Below are positions 24,716-32,750 of a DNA stretch of 47,490 nt, piece after piece; the first letter of the stretch is position 1; every line of letters begins with the position of its first letter. The stretch spans positions 1-47,490 of the forward strand of contig JADFMM010000013.1 in NCBI GenBank assembly GCA_022563885.1, read 5' to 3'. The translations under genes were made by a program, and so were the position numbers. The notes beneath the pieces are model-generated. The model was not told the DNA's origin. It saw only the letters and a program-made list of their open reading frames with translations, and made no database searches. This DNA is from Planctomycetota bacterium (GTDB lineage Bacteria; Planctomycetota; Phycisphaerae; Sedimentisphaerales; Anaerobacaceae).

Positions 24716-24731
24716 GCAAGAACTGTGCCAA
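24716..24731 (-). promoter_or_regulatory. Sigma-54 promoter of the fliLMN-flhA-fliA operon
   Basis: Read leftward, TTGGCACAGTTCTTGC matches YTGGCACGNNNNTTGC with the exact GG-N10-GC spacing. It lies 46 bp before the first gene (ATG at 24670). Two sigma-54 activators are encoded nearby. Confidence 0.82.
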
Positions 24732-24884
24732 CTTGTTCCTCCTCGTCTCTACGTGTCGCATGACTGAGTCACCTTCCGACTCGTCTCAAAAGCGAGCAAC
24801 CCGGCCGTACAATTACTTGACAGGGTTTCTCTTGCGTGCTGCAGGAGCTACCTGGGACTGGAGGAGGTACGGGACGAAGAATTG

Positions 24885-25047
24885 GGCCTGGTTCAATTCT
24901 GGGTTACACGACTCGACGTAGGAATCGCATTCGTGCTCGTAATCGGCTTCTCGGCGTTCTCGATTACGATTACCCCTTCGCTGAGCACGAGCACGAAAAC
25001 AGTTCGGACAGACTGTTACCCCTATGCACACTCTTGTGAACCAAGCC
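24885..25047 (+). mobile_element. Dispersed palindromic MITE-like element, copy B
   Basis: 163 bp with inverted ends GGCCTGGTTCA (24885-24895) and TGAACCAAGCC (25037-25047, 10 of 11 paired). It is flanked by a perfect 8-bp duplication AAGAATTG (24877-24884 and 25048-25055), the clearest sign of transposition. Interior arms TCGTGCTCGTAATCG (24931-24945) and CGATTACGA ... GAGCACGAGCACGA (24961-24996) can pair. It lies between the second sigma-54 activator and the sigma-54 promoter. The rest of the 24671-25132 gap shows no gene. Confidence 0.85.
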
Positions 25048-25132
25048 AAGAATTGGGTTCTTGAAAGAGGGCGCCCGGAAATGTGTAGGCACATGAACGC
25101 CAACGGGACCGCTGAGAGATCTTTGGTGGGGC

Positions 25133-26551
25133 CTAACCGAGAACAGCTTGGGAATCGCGGTCGGGGGCCATCGCGCCTGTTTGGACGGCAGGTCCGCCCT
25201 CTCGCTCGATGTTGTACTGTTTCACTTTGGCGTAGAGTGTCGTTCGCGTAATACCGAGCAGCGAGGCGGCCTGTGTTTTCTGCCATCCCGTCTTGTTGAG
25301 GGCACGGGCGATCAGTTCGCGCTCCGCCTTGGAGAGCGAGAAGTCCTTCGTTTCGTTGGCAAACATGCCCACTTGGCCGTGGTGTTCTTTCGCCTCGGGG
25401 TCGATCACGATACTACTGAGCCCCACCTTGTCGGTCGTTTCCAGCAAAATAGCGCGATCGATGACATTGCGAAGCTCACGCACATTTCCGGGCCAATCGT
25501 GTCTCTTCAGGGCCTCGGAGGCCAATCGGGTCAAGGATCGAATCTTGCCCTGCTTCGGGGGACAGATATCCGAATGTCTCAGAAAGTATTCCGCCAGTAG
25601 CAGAATATCGTCTCGTCTGCGCGAAGATCGTAGCGGCGCCAGCACGATGGGGCAGACGCTCAGGCGATAGTACAGGTCACGCCGAAAACGGCCGGCGTCC
25701 AGCTCCTCTTTCAGATTTCGGTTACTCGAGGCAACGATAGTCCCACGGCATTGGAGGTCTTCGACACCGCCAACCTTCCGGTAGGTCTTCTCCTGCAGGA
25801 CTCGCAAAAGCTTTGCCTGCAGGTCCTGGGGCATTTCACTGACCTCATCCAAAAAAATTGTCCCCGATCCCGCCAACTCAAAGAGCCCCGCCTTGTCATG
25901 GTCCGCCCCGGTGAAAGCCCCCTTCACATGACCGAACAACTCGCTTTCCAGCAGACCCGCGGTCAAGGCGGCACAGTTGATAGCCACAAACACTTCGTGG
26001 GGATGACGTACCTGGTGCACGGAACGAGCCGCCAGCTCCTTACCGGTGCCGGTCTCCCCGACGATCAAGATCGGGTTGCACTGGCTGTTTGCCACCAGCT
26101 TGATCATCCGCAACTCGTCGCCCATGGCCGCACTCTTACCCACGACGGGGATGGAGGCGGCAAAAGGATCCCAGAAGTACCGGCTCGTCGATGCGTCGCC
26201 TACCGGGTCATCTGTTTTGGTTAAGATTTCGTGCGCGATGCGTTTCAGTTGCTCACTATCCTCCAGGCACCGGTACACACCCATCGCGTCAAACCTATCG
26301 GACGCGCCGGTGTCCCCCACCACGACCACTGACACGGGCCGTTCGGTGTTATCGGTCCTGTTCAAAAACGCTTCGACGTGATCCGGTGTGTAAACCTCGT
26401 CAAAGACCACCAGATCCGGATCAATGGTGCCGACCAAGTCCACGGCCTCACCGAGATCGTCGGCCATAAAAATGTGCCGACTGACCTCTTGGGCCAATTG
26501 TTGCATCCGATGCTTCTTGCTAACAACCAATGTTCGCTGAAGGAGGCTCAT
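25133..26551 (-). CDS. Sigma-54-dependent activator, FleQ/FlrA-like
   Basis: The 472-residue protein has an N-terminal receiver-like fold (1-115), a sigma-54 AAA+ domain (about 135-365) and a Fis-type HTH (GWQKTQAASLLGITRTTLYA). Walker A GETGTGKE is at 165-172, GAFTGA at 211-216, Walker B TIFLDEV at 231-237. The receiver-like part keeps an Asp in VVFDEVY (D51) but lacks the acidic pocket (VVSKKH) and the conserved Lys, like FleQ. It lies between the two big flagellar operons, so it is the best candidate for the master activator. C-di-GMP binding, as in FleQ, is possible but not shown. Confidence 0.88.
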   Translation of the reverse strand: MSLLQRTLVVSKKHRMQQLAQEVSRHIFMADDLGEAVDLVGTIDPDLVVFDEVYTPDHVEAFLNRTDNTERPVSVVVVGDTGASDRFDAMGVYRCLEDSEQLKRIAHEILTKTDDPVGDASTSRYFWDPFAASIPVVGKSAAMGDELRMIKLVANSQCNPILIVGETGTGKELAARSVHQVRHPHEVFVAINCAALTAGLLESELFGHVKGAFTGADHDKAGLFELAGSGTIFLDEVSEMPQDLQAKLLRVLQEKTYRKVGGVEDLQCRGTIVASSNRNLKEELDAGRFRRDLYYRLSVCPIVLAPLRSSRRRDDILLLAEYFLRHSDICPPKQGKIRSLTRLASEALKRHDWPGNVRELRNVIDRAILLETTDKVGLSSIVIDPEAKEHHGQVGMFANETKDFSLSKAERELIARALNKTGWQKTQAASLLGITRTTLYAKVKQYNIEREGGPAVQTGAMAPDRDSQAVLG

Positions 26552-26643
26552 CGTGTCTGCGTTTGTCTATTTCCTAGGGGGTCGTTCATGTGGCACTTCT
26601 AGCGTGACTACGGCAGACATCGACTCAGAAGAATGGGCAACTT

Positions 26644-26670
26644 TAATTATTTTATTGGACTGCCCGATAA
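26644..26670 (+). promoter_or_regulatory. Sigma-28-like sequence upstream of the flg operon
   Basis: TAATTATT (26644-26651), exactly 11 bp, CCCGATAA (26663-26670): 12 of 16 bases match the FliA consensus. It would fire toward flgD but lies about 700 bp upstream of it, before the tandem repeats and a MITE, so its use is uncertain. Confidence 0.3.
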
Positions 26671-26814
26671 TGTCACTGTGTCATGTCACAGGCAACGGGT
26701 GACCCGACGCGACGTATCAACAGAGGAAAGATGGGTCAACCTCGAGACTCGATTACCGGACTCTAATCTTTTTCAAGAAAGGGAAAAAACCTTATGGGAC
26801 CCTTCTGTGTCACG

Positions 26815-26874
26815 CAGTGGGTCAGTGGGTCAGTAGTTAGTAATTCAGTAATTAGTAATTAGTAATTAGTAGTC
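26815..26874. repeat. Short tandem repeats (8-bp then 7-bp units)
   Basis: CAGTGGGT occurs twice (26815-26830) followed by a partial unit, then the 7-bp unit AGTAATT (with AGTAGTT/AGTAGTC variants) runs six times from 26832 to 26874 with one extra C. AT-rich and non-coding. It may vary in length between strains. Confidence 0.8.
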
Positions 26875-26972
26875 GGTTCGGTCTAATGACTGATTGCTGA
26901 GTTATTATCCTGCTTCTTCGAGCCCTCGTTTTATTTATGGGACGATCAAGATGTCACGCCCATGACAAAACT

Positions 26973-27123
26973 AGGCTCTATTTGAAAACTCCATCGTCAG
27001 GCCCGGGAGCGAGCGTTTTTCGCCTGGCGAAGACGGAGAAGCAGGCGATGTTGCTTCCATCGTCAATGCAGCCAGGCGATAAACAAGCCGCTCGAAGCCA
27101 GGTGGAGTTTTCAGACAGAGCCT
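26973..27123. mobile_element. Second MITE-like element, 151 bp
   Basis: Terminal inverted repeats of 21 bp (AGGCTCTATTTGAAAAC... at 26973-26993 and its complement at 27103-27123) agree at 19 of 21 positions. The interior is GC-rich and encodes nothing recognisable; the frame across it (26937-27308) is not credible as a gene. No target duplication is seen. The ends are unrelated to copies A-C. It lies in the 823-bp gap between the two flagellar operons, together with the tandem repeats and the sigma-54 promoter. Confidence 0.65.
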
Positions 27124-27268
27124 GGGAGACAAGCGGCAAGATCTGCCGGCTCCGGGGAAAATTCTACCGCCCGGGAGGTTGTCACTCGCTTCGACGTCAC
27201 CACCTGATTCTTCTGAATAAGGGTCGTAGGCCCCGAGAACAAGCGTTCCACGTCACCTCTCCGATGGT

Positions 27269-27283
27269 GGCACGCCTATTGCG
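27269..27283 (+). promoter_or_regulatory. Sigma-54 promoter of the flgD-flgL operon
   Basis: TGGCACGCCTATTGC is a full match to TGGCACGNNNNTTGC with the correct GG-N10-GC spacing. It lies 92 bp before flgD. Confidence 0.85.
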
Positions 27284-27374
27284 TAGTCCTTGTCCACACG
27301 TTCGGTGATCTCGTTGTCACCCCGTGGGGAACAAGTGGTCAAAATGGTCGAATTCGTCATGGGATCCAATCAAC

Positions 27375-28088
27375 ATGGAATCAGTCCAGCCAACACAAAC
27401 AACGAGTAAAATCCAAGCGGATTACATGATGCTGCTGATCGCACAGCTTCAGAATCAGAATCCCCTCGAGCCCATGAGTAATAGCGATATGACCGCTCAA
27501 CTGACACAGTTCTCGCAGCTGGAACAACTTGCGGCCATGGGCAGAAGCTTTGACGGCGTGTTGGCGTCGATGAAGCAGAGCTACGGCGGCTCTCTCTTGG
27601 GCAAGAATGTGTCGTTTTCCATCGACGACGGCCAAGGGAACAGCGTGACCAAGACGGCGGTGGTCAGTGAGATCCTCACCAATCCCGCGACCGGCGAGAC
27701 CCGACTCAAGGTCCTCGAGGGTACCGGTGGCGAGACGACCGAACTCGTCAATGATCCCTACACCGGAAAATCCTATTTAAGACTGGTAGAGTCTAAGCCC
27801 ATCGAATATACGGTGCCTCTGGAAGATGTCACCATGGTCAATGCCGATGGGGCCGGTTTCCTGGACATCCGCAATGCCACCAACCGTCAATTCGCCAGTT
27901 CCCTGGTCGGCAAGACTATTCGCTTCAGCAAGCTGATTGATCCGGCCACCGGGGAATTGGAAGAACTCAGCGGTCGGGTGGAGTCCGTGGAGACCAATCC
28001 CTACACGGGGTTGAATTCCGTCAATGTGGAGGTGGAAGGGACTCGTCACGTTGTCGAACTCGACAAAATTAGAGCGATCACCCAATAG
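27375..28088 (+). CDS. flgD: Flagellar hook-capping protein FlgD, with duplicated cap domain
   Basis: The 237-residue protein starts with the FlgD N-terminal block (YMMLLIAQLQNQNPLEPMSN; TAQLTQFSQLEQLAAM). Two similar SH3/tudor-like units follow: SLLGKNVSFSIDDGQGNSV...NPATGETRLKV and SLVGKTIRFSKLIDPATGE...NPYTGLNSVNV. Most FlgD proteins have one. It caps the growing hook and guides FlgE assembly. I prefer the ATG at 27375 because the conserved block starts close behind it; a GTG at 27324 would add 17 residues. First gene of the operon. Confidence 0.9.
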   Translation: MESVQPTQTTSKIQADYMMLLIAQLQNQNPLEPMSNSDMTAQLTQFSQLEQLAAMGRSFDGVLASMKQSYGGSLLGKNVSFSIDDGQGNSVTKTAVVSEILTNPATGETRLKVLEGTGGETTELVNDPYTGKSYLRLVESKPIEYTVPLEDVTMVNADGAGFLDIRNATNRQFASSLVGKTIRFSKLIDPATGELEELSGRVESVETNPYTGLNSVNVEVEGTRHVVELDKIRAITQ

Positions 28089-28153
28089 AATCAACAGTCA
28101 CGACAGGGAGGATAAACCAAAACTGTCCGTGACCATGCAAGGAGAGACGACGC

Positions 28154-29857
28154 ATGAGTCTTGCACTGTCAGCAGGCGTATCGGGGCTGCAGGCCCATCA
28201 GCAGATGCTGGACGTGGCGGGGAACAATCTCGCCAACGTGAACACCACGGCCTATAAGGCCACCAAGGTGAACTTCACCGAACTGTTGAGCCAGACCATA
28301 GTCAATGCCTCGGCCCCCACGCGAACCGTGGGCGGTACCAACCCCCACCAGATGGGTAACGGTGTGGGCGTCTCCAGTATCGTCCGGAACACGCTCCAGG
28401 GAAACATTGTCAAGACGGGAAACCCGCTTGATGTGGCCATCGAAGGAGAGGGCTATTTCGTGGCCTTCGACGGCGAAAAGGAGGTCTACACCCGCGCCGG
28501 GACCTTCGCCGTGGACCAGAATTCCACGCTGGTCGACGTCTCCACCGGGTACCGTATCCAGAGAACCACCTCCACGGGAGAGGCGGAGGGTTTCCAGACC
28601 GCCGGCGACAATTTCATTCATATCCCCTTTGACGAACCCATGCAACCCAAAGCCACCACCCAAGTGGATCTCGCCGGCAACCTCAGTGCCAACCTCTCCT
28701 TCGAAACCGCGCATACCCAGATGATTACCTCGAACATCACCTTCACCAGGAATGGGATCGAGGCGTCGAACGCCACGGAACTGGCCGATCTGGATCAAAT
28801 GAGCTTTACGGGTTCATCGGCCAGCGCCGGAACCACCACGTTGGCCATCACCGGATTCACACACGCCGGGACCGCTATCTCGACCACGGCCACCTTCAGC
28901 TTCACAGACGAAATGGGTGATTTGCTCACCGCCATTGAAACGGCGGTCAACAGCGCCATCAGCGCGGCGGGAGAATCTACCACCGTCGCCGTGGCCTTGA
29001 CAGACGGCCGGATTCAGATCAAGGACAGCCGTTCGGGCTACAGCAAGATGGACCTCAATATGACCTATGCCGACACCGGTAATACGACCTTGAAGATGCC
29101 GGGCTATTATGAAATGACCACGGTCGGGGGGGAAGAGGTCAAAGACATCAGCATCACAGTATATGACGGTACTGGTATCCCCCACATTCTCACGGCTGCC
29201 CTAGTGCGGACCGACACCGCCAACACCTGGGATTTTCTGCTCACGTCTGTCACCGGACAGGTGAATGCCATCACCAACCTAGGCAGGCGCATCGACGGCA
29301 TCAGTTTCGATCCGGACAATGGTGCCTTTACCGGCATTCCCGGCACGACTGATAATGTCCTCACCGTGCAATTCGGCGACGGGGCTGCCACTGCCCAAAA
29401 CTTGGCCTTCAACTTGGGGACCGTGGGTAAATTCACCGGCCTGACCCAGGTGGGTGGTGCGTCCACGGCGGTGGCGATCGATCAGGACGGCTTTGAAAAG
29501 GGGGACCTTTCGTCGTTAGCGATCGACAGCGAAGGCACCGTGGTCGGCACCTTCTCGAACGGTATCAAGAGAAACGTGGCAATCCTCAAACTGGCCCTAT
29601 TCAGGAACCCCATCGGTTTAGAAGCCATCGGTAAGGGATACTATGCGCCCACCGTGAACTCCGGGACGGCCGTGGGCACCCGAGCACTCACCGGGGGCGC
29701 CGGCAAGATACAGGGCAGTGCCCTGGAGAAATCAAATGCCGATGTGGCCACTGAATTCGTGAACCTGATTCAGGCCCAAAACGGCTTCCAGGCCAATGCC
29801 CGAACGATACGGGTGGCCAATGACATCCTGCGGGAATTGACACAACTGATTCGGTAA
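28154..29857 (+). CDS. flgE: Flagellar hook protein FlgE
   Basis: The 567-residue protein has the rod/hook N-terminal motif (LSAGVSGLQAHQQMLDVAGN, NLANVNTTAYKA) and C-terminal D0 helix (LEKSNADVATEFVNLIQAQN; ANDILRELTQLIR). Between them lie the FlgE domains with GNIVKTGNPLDVAIEGEGYF. It is longer than the 400-residue E. coli protein because of extra surface domains in the middle (about 200-320, Ser/Thr/Ala-rich). AGGAG precedes the ATG. Confidence 0.95.
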   Translation: MSLALSAGVSGLQAHQQMLDVAGNNLANVNTTAYKATKVNFTELLSQTIVNASAPTRTVGGTNPHQMGNGVGVSSIVRNTLQGNIVKTGNPLDVAIEGEGYFVAFDGEKEVYTRAGTFAVDQNSTLVDVSTGYRIQRTTSTGEAEGFQTAGDNFIHIPFDEPMQPKATTQVDLAGNLSANLSFETAHTQMITSNITFTRNGIEASNATELADLDQMSFTGSSASAGTTTLAITGFTHAGTAISTTATFSFTDEMGDLLTAIETAVNSAISAAGESTTVAVALTDGRIQIKDSRSGYSKMDLNMTYADTGNTTLKMPGYYEMTTVGGEEVKDISITVYDGTGIPHILTAALVRTDTANTWDFLLTSVTGQVNAITNLGRRIDGISFDPDNGAFTGIPGTTDNVLTVQFGDGAATAQNLAFNLGTVGKFTGLTQVGGASTAVAIDQDGFEKGDLSSLAIDSEGTVVGTFSNGIKRNVAILKLALFRNPIGLEAIGKGYYAPTVNSGTAVGTRALTGGAGKIQGSALEKSNADVATEFVNLIQAQNGFQANARTIRVANDILRELTQLIR

Positions 29858-29877
29858 CGTCTAACCTGAAAGCCCCC

Positions 29878-31170
29878 ATGTCCTACGTCGCATTACCCGA
29901 CCCAGAGGCCCATCGTTTCTCTGACCTGCCGCAAGTTCTCTTAGCACTGAGTCCGCATGAAAAGTGGTCCGCGCTAAGGCAGGTCGGACCGGACACCATG
30001 GGTGGCAGCCAGTGGTTCATGATCTTCATCGCTATCTTCTTGATTGTCCTCGTGGCGGTCTTGGTCAAGGTCGGCTACAACCGTATCCAAGACAAAAAGG
30101 TCCGAGCGGAAGAACGCTTCGTTGAAAACGTCCGACGACACCACCTCAGCGTACGCGAGTATCATATGTTGCGTGAAATCTACGCCAAGAGTGGTTTGCG
30201 GCATCACGATGCCATATTCAAGGACATCAAGGCCTTCGAACGGGGCTCGGCTCTGGTGGTGGCCGATCAGGTCGCTGAACATGGTCAGGCCATGGAGACG
30301 CGTGTCCAGGCCGAACTGGAGTTTCTCAAAGAAAAGATGGGCTTTGGCGGTGGGGAAACTGCCGAACCGGAACTGCCTCGCCCCAAGACCAAAACCCGGA
30401 CTAAGGGGAAACACAAACTGACCACGCGGGACATCCCCCTGGGCAAGCCTCTCAAGATCACCCGACGGTTGGGGACGACGTCCAATGAACTCCGGGCCAC
30501 CATTGTCGACAACGACGAGATGAGTCTGACAATCACGCTGGACGCCCCGATAAAGGTCACCTTCGGCGAGCTGTGGCGGGCCCACTACCAGTTTGGGGCC
30601 TCCGTCTGGGAGTTTGACACGACCGTGATAAGCTTCGACGGGGACAGGCTGGTCCTGAAACACAGCGACGACGTGCGTTTCATCAACCGCCGCCGCTTTG
30701 TCCGTGTCCCGGCCCACAATATCGCCTTCATCTCCAAGTTTCCCTTCACCAAAGAGATAACCACGGATTCTCTCGAAGGTTGGAAACCCATCGAATTTGT
30801 GCCGGCTGTCGTCACGGAATTGGCCGGCCCCGGCCTGCGTGTGGAGGCCCCACTCGATGTCAGCATGAATGAACGTATTCTGGTGGTGTTTAAATTGGAG
30901 CCAGTGTCAGCGGAGGGCACTGCCGGCGAGGCGTCCCCCGGATCGCGCATCATCGAAGACATCGGTATCGTCCGACGCGTGGAATCCCGGGGTGACACAC
31001 GCAGCATCGGCATCGAACTGATCGGTTTGTCCGACACCAACATCGATGAACTCGTCAAAGTGACCAATCTGGGCGCGATGGTCTCCAGAAAAGAAAACGA
31101 GGAACAGCCCCAGGCCGAGCAGCCGGAGGCGACCGGGGTCATGGCCCAGGTCGCGGCAGAAGAACAGTAG
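29878..31170 (+). CDS. PilZ/YcgR-like c-di-GMP receptor of the flagellar operon
   Basis: The 430-residue protein has a transmembrane segment (FMIFIAIFLIVLVAVLVKVG, near 47-67), a charged linker, a YcgR-N-like domain (SLTITLDAPIKVTFGELWRA region) and a PilZ domain. The arginine motif NRRRFVRVP (about 270-277) is intact, but the second c-di-GMP motif, normally D/NxSxxG, reads ELAGPG. YcgR acts as a c-di-GMP-controlled brake on the flagellar motor. A later ATG at 29998 just before the membrane helix is possible, since no clear ribosome-binding site precedes 29878. It sits between flgE and flgF, an unusual place. Confidence 0.75.
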   Translation: MSYVALPDPEAHRFSDLPQVLLALSPHEKWSALRQVGPDTMGGSQWFMIFIAIFLIVLVAVLVKVGYNRIQDKKVRAEERFVENVRRHHLSVREYHMLREIYAKSGLRHHDAIFKDIKAFERGSALVVADQVAEHGQAMETRVQAELEFLKEKMGFGGGETAEPELPRPKTKTRTKGKHKLTTRDIPLGKPLKITRRLGTTSNELRATIVDNDEMSLTITLDAPIKVTFGELWRAHYQFGASVWEFDTTVISFDGDRLVLKHSDDVRFINRRRFVRVPAHNIAFISKFPFTKEITTDSLEGWKPIEFVPAVVTELAGPGLRVEAPLDVSMNERILVVFKLEPVSAEGTAGEASPGSRIIEDIGIVRRVESRGDTRSIGIELIGLSDTNIDELVKVTNLGAMVSRKENEEQPQAEQPEATGVMAQVAAEEQ

Positions 31171-31176
31171 ACCCAT

Positions 31177-31911
31177 ATGGCAGAGATCGCACCCCTAGTC
31201 AGCTCCAACGCCAACGCCCTCATACTGGACTTTGACATCATCGCCCACAACATGGCGAACGTCAGCACGGCCGGGTACAAGCGGCGCGTGAACGGGTTCG
31301 CGGCGGCCTTGGACGCCCAGATGGCCCAGGCGACGAGAGCGACGTCAGCCGACGTCAAAGTCTACCAGGCCATTGATTTTTCCCAGGGCCCGCTAGAACG
31401 GACCGAACGGGCCCTGGACTTCGCGATTCAGGGCAAGGGATTCTTTGTGCTGGAGACGGCCGAGGGACTTAAATACACACGAAATGGCACGTTCAGCACG
31501 GATGCGACGGGACAACTGGTCAACTCGGAAGGCTATCTGGTGGCAGGCAAGGACGTGAGTCCGATCTTGATACCCCCGGGGGTGGACCTCAGGCAACTTC
31601 ACGTGACGCCGCAAGGCAGCATCAGCCATGACGGCGTCGTGCTGGGCGCCCTGCGGATCGAGGATTTTGGGGATGCCGAAAACCAACTCCGGCCGGTGGG
31701 TGCGAGCACCTTCATCGCGCCTGCGGGTTTGAGCAGTACGACCCTGGACGACGCGGTCGTTCAGCAGGGATTTCGGGAATCCTCCAATGTAAAGATTATG
31801 GAAGAACTGGTCGGCATGATCACGGTGTCTCGCCTCTATGAGGCCAACATGAGATTCCTGTCGGCAAAAAAAGATCTAGGCGCGAGCCTGATGAGCGTGG
31901 CCATGGGATAG
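31177..31911 (+). CDS. flgF: Flagellar proximal rod protein FlgF
   Basis: The 244-residue rod-family protein has the N-terminal motif (LDFDIIAHNMANVSTAGYKR), the mid-domain ALDFAIQGKGFFVLETAEGL and RNGTFSTDATGQLV, and the C-terminal helix VKIMEELVGMITVSRLYEAN. It is distinguished from FlgG by length and by gene order directly before flgG. Follows the PilZ gene by 6 bp. Confidence 0.9.
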   Translation: MAEIAPLVSSNANALILDFDIIAHNMANVSTAGYKRRVNGFAAALDAQMAQATRATSADVKVYQAIDFSQGPLERTERALDFAIQGKGFFVLETAEGLKYTRNGTFSTDATGQLVNSEGYLVAGKDVSPILIPPGVDLRQLHVTPQGSISHDGVVLGALRIEDFGDAENQLRPVGASTFIAPAGLSSTTLDDAVVQQGFRESSNVKIMEELVGMITVSRLYEANMRFLSAKKDLGASLMSVAMG

Positions 31912-31955
31912 GATCACGGCGCCGCCGGATCCGATAGTACAAGGAGTCTTGACCA

Positions 31956-32738
31956 ATGTTACGAGCGTTTTCAACAGCAGCCACCGGCATGACGGCACAG
32001 CAAACCATGGTGGACGTCATCGCCAATAACCTGGCCAACGTGAACACCACGGGGTTCAAGCGCAGCCAGATCGATTTCAAGGACCTGCTCTACACCCAGA
32101 TGATTGTCGCCGGGGCTGAAGTCGCTGCCGGGGTCAACAGTCCCGGAGGCGTCGAAGTGGGCAATGGGGTTCGGGTGGCAGGCACGATCAAGGTCTTCCA
32201 ACTCGGCGAGTTGGAAAACACCGGAAACCCCCTCAACATCGCCATCCAGGGGGACGGCTTCCTTCAAGTGACCTTGCCGGATGGGACCATCCAGTACACG
32301 CGCGACGGCGGGCTGCAGCTCAACGCCAATGGGCAATTGGTCACCGCCGGTGGCTATGCCTTGGAGCCTGCGATCACCATTCCAGCCGACTCTGAAAAGA
32401 TCGAGATTGGTCCCGATGGGATCGTCAATAGCTTCACGGCGACGGGTAGGAGTGTCGTCGGCAGCATTGAATTGGCCCGATTCCTTAATCCGTCCGGCCT
32501 GCAGAGCGTGGGCAACAACCTGTATAAGGAGAATGATGCCAGCGGAACGCCGACCACGGGGGCACCCGGCTCACCCGGTTTTGGCAGCCTGCAATCGGGG
32601 TTCCTGGAAAAGTCCAACGTGCAAATGGTCACAGAACTGGTCAACCTCATCAAGGCCCAAAGGGCTTACGAGATCAATTCACGGGCCATCCGGGCGGGTG
32701 ACGACATGTTACGAACGGCCAATGAGATTGTCCGATAG
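31956..32738 (+). CDS. flgG: Flagellar distal rod protein FlgG
   Basis: The 260-residue protein has the family hallmarks AFSTAATGMTAQQTMVDVIA, NNLANVNTTGFKRSQIDFKD and the C-terminal SNVQMVTELVNLIKAQRAYE. The length is exactly typical of FlgG. AAGGAG precedes the ATG at 31956. Forms the distal rod through the P and L rings encoded by the following genes. Confidence 0.97.
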   Translation: MLRAFSTAATGMTAQQTMVDVIANNLANVNTTGFKRSQIDFKDLLYTQMIVAGAEVAAGVNSPGGVEVGNGVRVAGTIKVFQLGELENTGNPLNIAIQGDGFLQVTLPDGTIQYTRDGGLQLNANGQLVTAGGYALEPAITIPADSEKIEIGPDGIVNSFTATGRSVVGSIELARFLNPSGLQSVGNNLYKENDASGTPTTGAPGSPGFGSLQSGFLEKSNVQMVTELVNLIKAQRAYEINSRAIRAGDDMLRTANEIVR

Positions 32739-32750
32739 GAGTGAACCCCA

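Noticed and set aside
26591-26605. TGGCAC at 26593 as another sigma-54 promoter
   Set aside because: The following GC is only 8 bases after the GG, so spacing is wrong.
26552-26640. Sigma-28-like TAAAGTTG on the minus strand before the FleQ-like gene
   Set aside because: The matching -10 (GTCGATGT) is 13 rather than 11 bases away and matches poorly.
26937-27308. 123-codon open frame across the second MITE
   Set aside because: It runs through inverted repeats and into the sigma-54 promoter; no homology and no ribosome-binding site.
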